From Avena insularis (Eukaryota; Streptophyta; Magnoliopsida; Poales; Poaceae): a DNA stretch of 64,000 nucleotides. Position 1 is the stretch's first letter; every line of letters begins with the position of its first letter. Shown here in pieces: positions 23,126 to 34,165 of this stretch. The position numbers and the translations under genes are program-made. The DNA lies in the NCBI GenBank assembly GCA_023614405.1, contig CM042687.1:237300292-237364291 (forward strand). The letters are read 5' to 3'. The notes under the pieces were generated by a model, which saw nothing but the letters and a program-made list of their open reading frames with translations, was not told where the DNA came from and made no database searches.

Positions 23126-24300
23126 CTAGGGGTAGAGCGTCGCAGTTGTGTGACGTTCCAAGGGTTGGAGTATGCTACTCTGGACTCGACGTCCTTTAGG
23201 CGGTAGGCACCACCTGGGATTACTTCTGTGACCATGTAGGGTACTTCCCAAGGTGACTCTAGCTTCAGGTACCCTTTCTGCTTGAGTCACAGGACGAGGT
23301 CTCCTTCGACGAAGGACCTTGGGCGTAGCCGCCTACTATGGTAGTTCCGGAGACTTTGCTAGTACACCATCGAATGGGCTGTGGCAATGTCGTGAGCTTC
23401 GTTCAGTGTGTCGACTGCGTCTTCGAGTGTGGCCATTGATTCGGCTTCGCTATAAGCGACGACCCATGGGGCCTTATAGCATACCCCGGCGGGTAACATT
23501 GCTTCGGCTCCATGAACCATGAAGAATGGCGTGTAGCGGCGCTGTTTGGAGTTGTGTGTAGGCTCTAGAGGACGGAGGGTAAGTCATCCGCCCAGGCTCC
23601 CGCTAGCCGTTCGAGTGGGCGTAGTAGCCTCTTCTTGATTCCATTACAGGATAGGCCGTTGGCCTTTTCGACCTACCCATTGGTCTGTGGATGCGCCATG
23701 AAGGCGTACGTGAGGTTGATGTCGAGCCCTTCATAGAAGCCGTGGAACTCCTTCGAGGTGAAGTTCATGCCGTTGTGAGTTATAATGCTATGAGGCACTC
23801 CGAACCTGTAGATGATGGATTGACATAATTTAATGGTAGTAGCACCAGTTTGGTTAGTCACGGGCATGGCCTCAATCCACTTGATGAACTTGTCGACTGC
23901 CACCAGGAGGATGATGTGTCCTCCGGGTGAGGACTTCTGCAGTTTCCCGACCATGTCGAGTGCCCACTAGCGAAGGGCCAGGCCAATGGTATGGGCCATA
24001 TCTCTAAGTCGGGTGCGTGAGGCTTGTCTGCAAACCTCTGGCAGGCATTGCACTTCTCGGCAATGTCCTTGGCGTAGAGCATCGCGGTTGGCTAGTAGAA
24101 ACCAGCTCGTAGAGCCCTGGCGACGAGGGCGCGGTTGCCTGCGTGGTGGCCGCAGATGCCATTGTGGATGTCGATGAGGATGCTCTTCCCGTCACTATTG
24201 GTGATGCACCGCTGGAGCACTCCTAAGATGTTGTGCTTGTATAGCTCGTCGTTGATGATGGTGAAAGCTTTTGATCGGCGTGTGATGTGCCTGGCATCCG
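23126..24300 (-). pseudogene. Tat-1 integrase
   Basis: In minus orientation: zinc-binding part HNGICGHHAGNRALVARALRAGFY...CNACQRFADKPHAP (HHCC), then the core DMVGKLQKSSPGG, VDKFIKWIEAMPV and YRFGVPHSIITHNGMNF. Related integrases have SIITDNG here, so the second catalytic Asp has become His. After ~23670 frames shift. The C-terminal part is still readable (GAEAMLPAG, APWVVAYSEAE, FVEGDLVL, PWEVPYMVTEVIPGGAYRL). Pol ends near 23126. No active enzyme is possible. Confidence 0.8.
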
Positions 24301-24559
24301 TCTGGTCCTCGGGTAGCTACTTGCTTAGCAGGTAGCGGAGGTATGGCTGGGTTCATGTTTGCTCGACCGCGAAGACCTACATGAGGTTGACTAAATCAAC
24401 TTCCATGTCCAGTTCTTCGGGTGCTTCGGCTTCCTCGGGTGGCGCAGTCCCCGAGTGTCCCGCGGCATCGGTTTTGTCCTTCAGATTTTTTCGCTTGATG
24501 GAAGGCACACAGATTTGCTCGAGGAACACACCTGGTGGCATCGGGGCACAGGTGGAGCC

Positions 24560-25348
24560 GATGTTGGCGAGCTTGTCAGCCTCCTCATTGATTTATCTAC
24601 CAATGTGCCGAAGTTCGTATCCGCCGAGATCTCCTTCGAGTGAGTTGTAGAGCGCACGTTATGCGATCATGTTGCTGCTGTGGGCATCGCACTCATTCAT
24701 CGTCTGCTGAACGACAAGGTTGGAGTCTCCGTAGATAACAAGGCACGTGCCGCCGCATACTTTGTCCATCCGCATGTCGTGTAGGAGTGCCTCGTACTCA
24801 ACCTCATTGTTGGATGCACGGAACTTCATCCTTAGCACATATCTCATCTTGTCCCCTTGAGGGGATGTCAAGATTACTCCGGCTCCTGTTCCAGCCTCGC
24901 ACTTGGAGCTGTCGAAGTGCGTCGTCCAGAGATGGGACATGTTCGGAGAGTCTGGTAGCTGGAGTTCCATCAAGTGGATGAAAAAGTCTGGGAGTACCAG
25001 ATACTTGATAGTGGTGCGACACTCGTAGATGATGTCCAACGGGGACAGCTCGATGCCCCATAGGGCTACCCGCCCTATAGCTTTGGGGTTGTTGAGGATG
25101 TTTGATAATGGTGTGTCGTTGACGACCACAATCTGATGATCTTGGAAATAGTGGCACAATCGACGTGTAATCATGAATATTCCGTAGGCGAGTTTTTGGT
25201 AGTGGGGATACCTTTGCTTTGTAGGTGTCAGTACCTCACTAAGGTAATATACTGGGCGTTGTACTCCATGGGTTTTGCCGTCTTCGGGTCGTTCGACAAC
25301 GAGGGTTGTGTTGACCACTTGGTGCGTGGCGGCGATGTAGAGCAGCAT
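24560..25348 (-). pseudogene. Tat-1 RNase H plus second, archaeal-type RNase H
   Basis: The first half is the usual RT-linked RNase H (RPVYYLSEVLTPTKQRYPHYQKLAYGIFMITRRLCHYFQDHQIVV). The second half begins WTTHFDSSKCEAGTGAGVIL and continues ASNNEVEYEALLHDMRM and CLVIYGDSNLVVQQ. That matches the extra RNase H (RVT_3-like) known from the Tat lineage; its Asp, Glu and Asp motifs are readable. The reading is open from 25348 to 24659 and frayed beyond that. This tandem arrangement is the strongest lineage marker in the element. Confidence 0.8.
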
Positions 25349-25399
25349 GGGCTCTCTCTCTCCTTTGGCGTTACCAGTACGGGAGATGTAGAGAGTAAG

Positions 25400-26340
25400 C
25401 GCTTGAGGTCTTCAAATGACTCAACGGCTTCAGCCACCCAATCGAACTTGTCTGCGTTGCGGAGGAATTGGTAGAAGGGGAGAGCCTTTTCACCCATGCG
25501 GCTGATGAAACTGCTGAGTGTCATGATGCATCCAGCTAGATGTTGGACTCCTTTGATGTTCTTTGGCTTCTCCATGGCTAGTATAGCCTTGATTTTCTTT
25601 AGGTTGGCCTCGATGCCTCTTTCAAAGATGAAGTACCCGAGTAATCGCTCGGATGGGACGCCAAAGGCGCACTTTTCTGGGTTCATCTTGATCCTGTAGC
25701 GATCAAGGTTCTCGAATGTCTTGCAGAGATCGTCGATCAATGTTTGGCTCTCCTTGGTCTTGACCACTATGTGATCGACATAGACATGAATGTTTCGACC
25801 AATTTGATTCTTTAGGCATGCCTGCATGCACCTTTGATAGGTTTCGTCTGTGTTCTTTAGGGCATTGTGTTATAGCAAAACACCCTGATCGGTGTGATGA
25901 ATGACGTATTTTCTTGATCTTCGACCATCTGTCGAATCTGGTTGTAGCCTGAGTAGGCGTCGAGGAAGGATAGTCTCTCACATCCTGTAGTGGAGTCGAT
26001 GATTTGATCAATTAGTGGCAAGGGGAAGTGGTCCTTAGGGCAATGCTTGTTAAGAGCCATGAAGTCTACACACATCCGCAGGATGTCCGTGTCCTTCTTA
26101 GGGACCAGTATGGGGTTAGCTACCCAGGTACTTTCTTTGATCTCCCTTATGAAGTTGGTGTCGAGGAGTCTGTAGATTTCAGTATCGATTGCCTTGGCCG
26201 TACCCTCGGACAGTCAACGCGTTGTGTGCTTGACTGGCCTTGCATCCAGACACACGTTGAGTGCATACTTGGTGAATTCCCTGGGAACTCCTAGCATGTC
26301 CGCATGACACCAGGCGAAGATTTCCCAGCGCTCACGGAGC
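25400..26340 (-). pseudogene. Tat-1 reverse transcriptase
   Basis: RT blocks in order: MCVDFMALNKHCPKDHFPLP, IDSTTGCERLSFLDAYSGYNQI (first catalytic Asp) and VEDQENTSFITP. After a frameshift near 25860 come RNIHVYVDHIVVKTKE and KMNPEKCAFGVPSERLLGY. The catalytic motif YVDD reads YVDH, so the last Asp is lost. The connection region SFISRMGEKALPFYQFLRNADKFDW follows. Confidence 0.85.
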
Positions 26341-26386
26341 AATTTGACGAGCGCGAGTTCCTATGCGGAACTCAAGTTGTTGGCGA

Positions 26387-27151
26387 TTAGGGCCACCTTG
26401 GTAGGGTCCTTCGGGTCGACCGACACCTTCTTGGTGTTGACTGTGGAGTCGAACGACATGTGAGGTGCGTTTGCCTAGTGATAGGGGGCAGACTGTTGTC
26501 TATTGACTCCTTCAGCCTTGCGAGCTCCTCCTGCATGCCGAATGAGTGGGAGATTATGTTGAAGTCCCTACCACAGTTGTCTGACTTGGTGAAGCTACCT
26601 GGGACGATGATGACACCGTTGGTCCCTGGCATCTTCAGCAGAAGATACGCGTAATGTGGCACTGCCATGAATCTTGCAAATGCCACTCTCCCGAGGATGG
26701 CGTGGTACTGTGAGGGCCAGTCCACCGCCTCGAACTCGAGCCACTCACGCCTGAAGTTGTTGGGGGTGCCGAAGATGACGTCGAGCCATATTCTACCCAG
26801 GGGGTATATTCCTTTCCCTAGGAATATGCCGTGGAAGATCGTGTCTGATGCTTCCAGGCTGCATAGCAGGATCTGCATAGCCGCGAGTGTGCTGGCGAAG
26901 ATCAGGTTGATGTCGCTGCCACCGACCATGAAGACGTGATTCATCTCGAATCCTAGAATCTGCGCCTCGAGCACTAGGGCAAAGTGACTTATGCGAGGTA
27001 TTTGGCGTTGGTGATCCGAACGGTCGAGTGTGATGCATGACTCTGAGCCGTTGAGGTACTCAGGTATGGCCGGCAGAGAGGTGGCGGCCAGGTTGACCTG
27101 TCGGGTGATCTTATTATGCACCCTTTTGGATGGACGCCTTTTTTGTATCAT
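26387..27151 (-). pseudogene. Tat-1 protease region
   Basis: A 254-residue open stretch: ITLDRSDHQRQIPRISHFALVLEAQ, then FMVGGSDINLIFASTL, DTIFHGIFLGKGIYPLGRIWLDVIFGTP, and DWPSQYHAILGRVAFARFMAVPHYAYL. This is the retropepsin-like region of Tat elements. The active site, which should read DGGS-like, reads VGGS, so the catalytic Asp is Val. The tail (RQTHLTCRSTPQSTPRRC) is out of frame with its expected continuation. Confidence 0.8.
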
Positions 27152-28987
27152 TATATCCCCCAGCGGTCGTGGGTATGGATATTCTCTGTTATTCTAGGTC
27201 GTGGCAGGTGCAGGCTGCGCGGGTGCTCCAGGTGGCGGGGGTGGAGCTCCATGTGCAATGGCTCCTGGGGCGGGGGCGAATCCTGGATTCACCGCTTGTC
27301 ACCACATCTGGGTGTAGCCTTCATGGAGATTTTGGAACTCCCTACAATCCTTGAGGATGTGGCTGGCTTTCCTTTTGACATCATGCTTGTCGATGTAGAA
27401 GTGGGTGGTGCAGGGACCCGACAGTTTGTCGAGTGTAGATGGCTCATCATCATGATTGCGGCGCTGCCACGTTTGTGTTGGCTTTCCGCTGTCGCGGTAG
27501 TTGCTGCTATGGTACCTGCTGTTGCGGTTGCAATCCTCGCGGCGATCGGCATAGACATTCGCAACCATATCGACCTATTAACGCCCATCGTAAACTTGCG
27601 CTCTTCGGAGGCCGTTAGGTCAAAGCCGTAGTGCATGCCCTTCCATTTTGAAGTAGGGCGAGACAACTAAGTTCTGACAGGCTGCGGGCGTGGGACTGAA
27701 AATCCTCTTTCGTTGGGCCGTTTGGACTTCAAATCCAAACATGGTTCGAATCCACGAGCCTGATGATCTAACTGATTCATTGGTTGATTGGGATTCCCTC
27801 GGCGATCACACCGGCGACCGAAGTTGTCCTCATCATCTGAATGTGTTCGGTTGATGGCATCTCGCCATCAGCCCAACAATTGGCGATGTCCATTAGATGG
27901 TAGATAGTCTTGGGCTTGACACGCCTGAGCTCTTCTCTAAATTCGCGGCGCCTTACGCCGCCGTTGAAGGCGTCGATGGCCCTTTCCTCCGAGATGTTCT
28001 CGGCGAAATTATTGATGATGGACCAGCGTTGTATGTACGAGAGGATGGACTCGTTGGAGCACTGACAACAGGCGCGTAGCTCTTCGATTGAAGCTGGCCT
28101 CTTGCTGGTGCCTTTGAAGTTGCAGATGAAGAAGTACACCAGCTCTTCCCAGCTACAGATGGATCAGGAGGGGAGGTTATTAAGCTAGGCTCTGGCCGCG
28201 CCTGTCAGCTGCAGCTGAAGGCATTGCATGGCTGTGTTTTTGCTCCCACCATGGAGCTTGACCGACGAGATATGATCGTCTAGCCAGATCTTCGGCTCTA
28301 GCACGCTGTCAAACTTCAGGTTGTCCGAAGGGAACTTGAAGCCTTTAGGCATCCGCGTTTTTCGTATGGCCCTGGTGAAGCACCTGGCGCCGCATAGCTC
28401 CGTGTCCTCCTTTTTGGACTCTGTGGAGAACACATGTTTTGCACGTGATTTGTCAATCTTGCACTGTGTGAGCTCGTCACAAGCGTCATAGTTGTGGCTC
28501 CTTTTCCACAGGCTGCGACGACATCACGGCAGGTCATTCTCCTCCTTGTCGGATGAGGGTGTGCGCCTTCGGGTGAATTTTGCCGCTGCCTTCTTGTTCG
28601 GCTCTGGAGTCGCCTCTCCCTGTAATGCGGCTCCGACAATCCCAAGACCTGCAATCGTAGATTTGTGGCTTGCGTACCGTGGATCTCCCACCGGCGGCGA
28701 GTTTTCTTCTAGCTAGGTGGTGGCCGCCATGACCGTGGCTTGTGGTGTCTTGGGCATGATGTTGCCCTGCGAGTCCATCGACATGAAGGACAGGTCCAGT
28801 GCCTTGGTGGCCTCGCGTCGTGCAGCGGTATCCATGTGCTCCATGCAGGAGCGGTGCTTGTGGCCGTCGTAGCCTTTCGAGGAGGATCCACCAGCGGAGG
28901 AGAGCGCAGCTCGCCGCATCCTTGACTCGTCAGCTGCTCTTCTGCACTGCTCGAGCTCCTTTTGCTACTCGACTTGTCGATTGTGCT
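27152..28987 (-). pseudogene. Tat-1 gag, main and C-terminal part
   Basis: In minus direction after the solo-LTR insertion: RRAALSSAGGSSS, ARREATKALDLSFMSMDSQGNIMPKTPQA, then CFTRAIRKTRMPKGFKFPSD and KIWLDDHISSVKLHGGSKNTAMQCLQLQL (N-terminal capsid). The Retrotrans_gag segment YFFICNFKGTSKRPASIEEL...SILSYIQRWSII...ERAIDAFNGGVRRREFREEL follows, and finally a knuckle-like GPCTTHFYIDKHDVKRKASHILKDC (CX..HX..HX..C). It is broken by several frameshifts (near 28440, 28180 and 27770). Gag would form the particle and bind RNA. Confidence 0.75.
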
Positions 28988-28992
28988 CCTTT

Positions 28993-30826
28993 TGTAGGGG
29001 TTGTAGAATGGAAAACAAAAAAATTCTATCGCATGAACACACACAAGCCAAGATCTATCTACTAGATTGTAGCAACGAGTCGATTAGAGTACTCACCCTC
29101 TAATATTCCAAAGCGGTTAACGAGAGCAGATTCTCGTGGATAATGTAGTCGTACACTTTCGATCTCAAGATCGTGCAGACGATTCTTCCGGCGCTACGTT
29201 TCGGCAGCGCTTATGCAGTCGGTCACACATTTGGTACTCGATGAAGAACTTTCTCTCCCTTGTTCCAGCAGGCAGCGGAGGTTGTAGTTCTCTCCTCGCG
29301 ATTCCGGCAGCACGACGGCATGGTGTCGGAAGTAGAGGGAAGATCCTGCAGGGCTTCTCCTAAGCCGGAGCGATATATGGTGGAGAAATAGGGTTTCCCC
29401 AGTGATCAAGGGTTTAGAGGCCGGAGAGGAGGAGGTAGTCGGTGGCGGCTAGGGCAGCGGCGGCGCTAGGCGGTGGTGGCGGCTGGCGACGCGGCGGCGG
29501 TGTGGGGAGGGGCTGGTTGTGGTGTGTTTTTAGGGGGCACCCCCTCCCCTCTATTTATGAGAGGGAGGTGCAGCTTGGGAGAGGGGAGTTTGAATCCTTC
29601 CCCAACTCCATCTCCTTCTAGGCTTATAGTGGAGGGAGAGAACGATTCTCTTCTTCCTCCACTAGGAAAAATTGTCCTAGTTTGACTTTTCAAACTTGCC
29701 TTTTTTGACTTTCAATTTGGAGTTTAATTTATTTCTTTCAAACGCCCAACCAAGTGACCTAGGACATGATGCAATCATTCCACTTAGTCATGACACATCA
29801 TGCACCCTTACCCTTCCGGTCTGGTGAACCTTCTAGACCCTTCTAGATCATTCCGGTGAAAACTCTGCAATCATTCTGGATCTCCTCGTGATATCCCGGA
29901 TCCCATCCAAGACTCCGAACAACATTCGGTCTCCCTACTTACATTCCATATCTACTAAACAACATTGAATCCTTAAGTGTGTCTCCCTATGGTTCGTGAA
30001 TTATGCAGACATGACCGAGAATCTTCTCAGATAAATAACCAATAGAGGAATCTAGAAATTCATATGGTTCCCACATATTTCTACGATTACTTTGCGATTG
30101 AATGAACCAATTACATACGATACCAATTTCCCTTTGTCTCGCGATAGTTTACTTATTCGAGGTCTGATCGTCGGTATCTCTACATACCTAGTTCAACCTC
30201 GTTACCGATACGTACTCTTTTATCGTTCCCGTGATATGTGATCCCTTGTGAGCCAGTCACATGCTTGCAAGCTAATTGGATAACATTCCACAGAGAGGGC
30301 CCAGAGTATATCTATTCGTCATATGGATGAACAAATCACACTCTTGATCCATGTGCCTCAACACATACTTTCTGAACACTCAATGCCCCTTTATAGCCAC
30401 CCAGTTACGGTGTGGTGTTTGATGTCATCAAAGTATCCATCCGGTGATGGTGATTAGCATGATCTCATGGTCGAAGGAATTAGGTTACTATGTATCAGAA
30501 AGCTTATAGCAAATGAACTATTAAAATGACTTGATCTTTATGCTACGCTTATCTATAGGAGTATGTACATCACACCATTCTCCTAATGATATGATCTTGT
30601 TGTTAACAACATCTCAATGTTCATGATCTAGAAAGCATGATCATCTATTAACCAACAAGCTAGTATTATAAAGAGGCTTTACTAGGGACTCTAATTAGTC
30701 TACAAATCACACAAGTATTAATGTTTCTAGTTAATACTATTATAGCATGAATGTAAACATTTATCATAAACACAAAGATATAATAATAACTACTTTTATT
30801 ATTGCCTCTAGGGCATATCTCCAACA
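28993..30826 (-). mobile_element. Solo LTR of a copia element (BARE1/Angela-sized), TSD CCTTT
   Basis: The 1834-bp segment starts on the minus strand with TGTTGGAGATATGCCC and ends CCCCTACA. It is flanked by a perfect 5-bp duplication CCTTT (28988-28992 and 30827-30831). There is no internal domain, PBS or PPT, so it is a solo LTR left by LTR-LTR recombination. Termini, length and the CTAGAGGCAAT block resemble the BARE1/Angela/WIS group, but the exact family is not assigned. It splits the gag of Tat-1. Confidence 0.92.
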
Positions 30827-30831
30827 CCTTT

Positions 30832-31502
30832 ATGAGGAGCCAGTGGTAGCCCATCAGCATGTCGCGAGAGGCGCCCATTGGGAGAGGATTGGTGCCTCGC
30901 ATGGCTTCACAGAATCTTTCCCACTGGGCGTCATTGAGACGGATCTCTTGAAGATTATTGTTTCTTCCATTGGCGGCCTCGTGTGGCCTGTTCCCGTTGG
31001 GATTGGTCGGGGGTGGGTTATTTCCTCCGTTCGTGGCATTGGGAGCCTGCGGGTTGGGAGGGGAACCTTAGGTCCAGTTCTGTTGTCAACGTTGCCATCG
31101 ATGATGACCGCGCACATGTAGCGATGGGGGGAGATCATTACTCCCATAACTCTTAGACCCGGAACCATAGGTTCCTTCCTCCGTATGAGGGTCGCAGAGG
31201 TCGGAGTTGCAGCTACTACTGTCATCTGAATCGCTTGTCAGCGACGGTGCACTCAAGACACCGATTGGTGGCACCCACGGAGAGGGTACGATCGTTGGTG
31301 GTACCACCCACTCTGGGAGGCGAATGGTGTGGATCTTGCCTACATGTAAGCATAGACCTCCAAGCATCATTTTGATCCGATCTCCTACGGAATCGAAGTC
31401 GCAGCGAGGGCCGGGTGAGTGGACGCTGAAGTCAATGGTGCTAAAAAGGATATGGTTCTCTGCGGCAGAGGAGTCAAAGATCGGAGTGGATGGGGCCTTC
31501 AT
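30832..31502 (-). pseudogene. Tat-1 gag, N-terminal part
   Basis: The likely start Met is at 31502 (MKAPSTPIFDSSAAENHILF), about 20 bp downstream of the PBS. It continues STIDFSVHSPGPRCDFDSVG, KMMLGGLCLHVGKIHTIRLP and an acidic Ser/Asp-rich part (LTSDSDDSSSCNSDL). After a frame change near 31090 it reads APNATNGGNNPPP, LQEIRLNDAQWERFCEAMRG and GASRDML, up to the CCTTT duplication of the solo LTR. The N-terminus is Pro/Ser-rich and probably disordered, as in other Tat gags I know. Confidence 0.65.
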
Positions 31503-31524
31503 GATCGCAGGATCAGCATCCCCA

Positions 31525-31543
31525 GTTCCCACCGACGGCGCCA
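31525..31543 (-). other. Primer-binding site of Tat-1
   Basis: The minus strand reads TGGCGCCGTCGGTGGGAAC, two bases from the LTR end TGTCA (31546-31550 on plus). A TGGCGCC-type PBS is common in grass gypsy elements. It marks this end as the 5' end of a minus-strand element. Confidence 0.75.
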
Positions 31544-31545
31544 AT

Positions 31546-31890
31546 TGACAAGGTTTGAACATCAATTCCCATTGTTATGGACTTGGGTTTTGGAGGAGGG
31601 GAAGCTGGTGATCGCGGAACAGCTAACAAACTAACAACACGGGGAAGCAAGGTTTACCTAGGTTCAGGTCCCCCAGGAGGGAAAACCCTACTCCTGCTTG
31701 TCTTCTCTTGATTGATGGCGATGTCGATGATTATAGGGGTGCACAGATGCAATCTGGCATGAGGTGTGTTCTAGGGTATGAGATGTTTGAGAGAGCCTCC
31801 TCGTCGTGCCCTCCTGGCCTTTCTATGGGGAGGCTAGGTCTCGGTGTAGGTCGAGTCGGTTACAGATTAGGGTTGACCCCTTTGAAATTC
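31546..31890 (-). mobile_element. 5' LTR of Tat-1 (about 345 bp, right edge approximate)
   Basis: Begins on the plus strand with TGACAAGG next to the PBS. Contains GGTTCAGGTCCCCCAGGAGGG...CCCTACTCCTGC, a layout common to the R/U5 part of Tat-type LTRs. The expected outer terminus (...TGTCA on plus) is not evident near 31890, where the antisense-ORF fragment of Tat-2 begins. The LTR may therefore be slightly truncated. The matching 3' LTR was not found. Confidence 0.6.
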
Positions 31891-34165
31891 TATCTATACT
31901 TAGCCATGTCCTCCAAGAAGTTGAGTTCTCTCTGGGCTTGGTCCATCTGAAGTATCCTTGGGATCCATGTTTGTAGCAAGCCTTCATGCGGGCCTCCACT
32001 AGGCCGGACCAGGTAGGCCAAAGTTAGGTAACCGTAGGGCATATCCATGTCAGCCGGAGTAAACGTCGAAGTACCTTCCAGCTTGGCGACCTTCTCCTTC
32101 AGCTTCATGTTATGGGCATCAATGTCGTCTTACAGAAGACGAGTCATATGTTAGTTTGGATGAGAAAATAAAAGATAACAGAAGCAATGGAGCAGAATAT
32201 TCACATGTCTTCTTCATAATAGGCAGAAGCTTGTTATACTTGGTGTAGAGCTTCCTATGGAAGAAGAATAACTTTTGAAACTCGGAGGTACGCCGGTTAT
32301 GAGCAATCTAAAAAAGCACAGATATTAATCACGGAGGAAAATGTATATTCAAAGTATCACTCAAGATCCGAATCAAGTAATACTTGACCTGGATCCTGGT
32401 GGCTGGATATTCAAAGTATCACTCAAGATCCGAATCAAGTAAAACTTAACCCAGATCTAGGTGGCTAGATATTCAAAGTGTCACTCAAGATCCGAATCAA
32501 GTAAAACTTGACCCGGATCTAGGTGGATGGATATTCAAAGTATCATTCAAGATCTGAATCAAGTAAAGCTTGACCCGGATATAGGTGGCTGGATATTCAA
32601 AGTTCTACTCTAGATTTGAACCTAGTAAACTCAATCTGAATCTAGGTGGCTGGGTATTCGATTCTATGGAAATTGTGATTAAGTTATAATTACTCGGTTT
32701 TGTATCTCGCCTACACGATATGCAAACACAAAGGAGCATCCGGCCGAATAACATTTTACTCCACATGAGACTCGGGGATTAATGGTTATATACTACGTAA
32801 TGCAAGAATAAAGGGTAGGCCGAGATATTTACCTTCATCATCTGGCTAGCTTCAGTAAAAGCTTGGTTCCCCATGAAAATCCACGAGCCAATCTCGGCCA
32901 GGACAAACTTCTTTGGGATTGGATTTCTAGAGGTAACCTCCTCGTAGTAAGCATTATTCCAGTTGTCGGCATACTCAGCTAGCGAGCCGAGGCTCTCTCT
33001 GTCCGAGTCAGAACTATGCCCTTTCTAGCCAGGGTCTTTTGGGAAACCGCATCAGCTGCTAGACTTTCGTGAAGTACTATTTGATTGCCATAGCCGAGGC
33101 AGAGGTAGAAGCACCCTTTTGGAGAATAGTAGACATAGAGGGCTGGGAAGAAGATTCCCTGGCTTTCTTCTGGAGCGGCTTGGTCGTGGCTTCTCCTTTC
33201 TTCTGTTGCTTAGCAGGCGAGGTAGTTTGCGGCTGAGACTGGCTCGACCGAGCTTTTGTGGATGAGTTTGGCAAATGAGGTGATGGCGCACTCGACTGTC
33301 ACTTGGAGCGTGGGCTCTTGCGTGGTTGCTCTTGTTGCCAAGTCTTGGAAGACCCGGACGATGCTGGTGCTGCTGGTTGCTGCTGGCAAGGACTTAGAGG
33401 AGGTACTGTCTGAGGGGGAACTTGAGGTTGAATATGGGTCGAGGTAATAGGTACCTTGGCAGAAGCTGGTTCGACGCCAGAGCTGCTGGCGCCATGATCT
33501 TCAGTGGTTGTGGTGGGGGCAGCCAAGTCAGGTGGGTGATTCAGCATGGCGTTATCTCTAGAGGCGCTGCCACCGCTAGCGCTAACATTCTCTTCCTCCT
33601 GCCGAGGTGGACTATTATTCGACGCAGGAGGAGATCCACCTCAGACCGGGATCGAAACCCGAGTGTCCTCATAGGTTGGAGGTGATGGCGGCCTAGATAA
33701 AGGAGAGGCCATGCTTGACCCGCTCTGGGGAATATTCAGAGGGTCACTATCGAAGTAAAACAGATAGAAAAAGTGGTTCAGATAGAGAAAGAGAGAAACA
33801 GAGAAGGAAGTAATACAAGCATAACTCGAAAAATAAAACTTATAAGGAGATTGATGGTGCCGCCTTTGGCTTGGGAGCCCTCTTGGCGGCTTTCTTTATT
33901 CTTTTCTCGGTCTTGGGAGTCTCGTACGGGGGATTCGAGGTTGTGGCGCGCTTCCTCACGGGACCTTGACCTCCTATGGCAACGGGGGGCACGTCATACA
34001 ACTGCCCAGCTGGATTAGCTGGGGTACAATCAACCGGAAAGGCATATGAGAGAGGCTTCGGGTTGCGTACCTTAAGGATCTCACAGTCATCCGAATCATC
34101 ATCATCGTTGGGCCACTCTCTCAAGACAGAGGCCTTACCAGAGGTTAGGATGGAGCCCAAATCCA
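31890..34165 (-). pseudogene. Fragment of a Tat-type antisense ORF (Tat-2), several exons
   Basis: Minus-strand pieces in order: an acidic, basic-tailed exon (PNDDDDSDDCEIL...VPPVAIGGQGPVRKRA); a Pro/Ser/Gln-rich region (33710 to 33060) with a TGA near 33643; DNWNNAYYEEVTSRNPIPKKFVLAEIGSWIFMGNQAFTEASQMM (~32990-32830); FQKLFFFHRKLYTKYNKLLPIM (~32330-32215); and KLKEKVAKLEGTSTFTPADM...QRELNFLEDMAKYR (32108-31890), a likely coiled coil. The gaps behave like introns. The apparent first Met uses one base of the neighbouring LTR and is not a real start; the exon was cut by that LTR. Similar in kind to the Tat-1 antisense ORFs. Function unknown. Confidence 0.55.
32345..32660. repeat. 62-bp tandem minisatellite, five units
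   Basis: ATTCAAAG anchors recur at 32347, 32409, 32471, 32533 and 32595, exactly 62 bp apart, with a decayed sixth anchor at 32656. Each unit contains CACTCAAGATCCGAATCAAG and CCCGGATCTAGGTGGCTGG with a few substitutions; the last unit is the most diverged. It lies between two exon-like pieces of the Tat-2 antisense ORF, probably in an intron. Confidence 0.9.

Larger units (their letters stand above)
10996..31890 (-). mobile_element. Tat-1: degenerate Tat-lineage Ty3/gypsy retrotransposon (host of two insertions)
   Basis: In minus orientation the order is 5' LTR (31546-~31890), PBS, gag (31502 to ~27150, interrupted), protease, RT, RNase H plus a second RNase H, and integrase (ending ~23126). 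Two antisense ORFs follow on the plus strand. The dual RNase H, the antisense ORFs downstream of pol and the short LTR are known traits of the Tat lineage (RIRE2/Grande/Cinful-like). The 3' LTR is not visible: the left side stops at the non-autonomous element. Numerous frameshifts, stops and lost catalytic residues show an old, dead copy. Confidence 0.8.

Noticed and set aside
32345..32660. CRISPR-like regular repeats
   Set aside because: Head-to-tail 62-bp units without unique spacers in a plant retroelement: a minisatellite.
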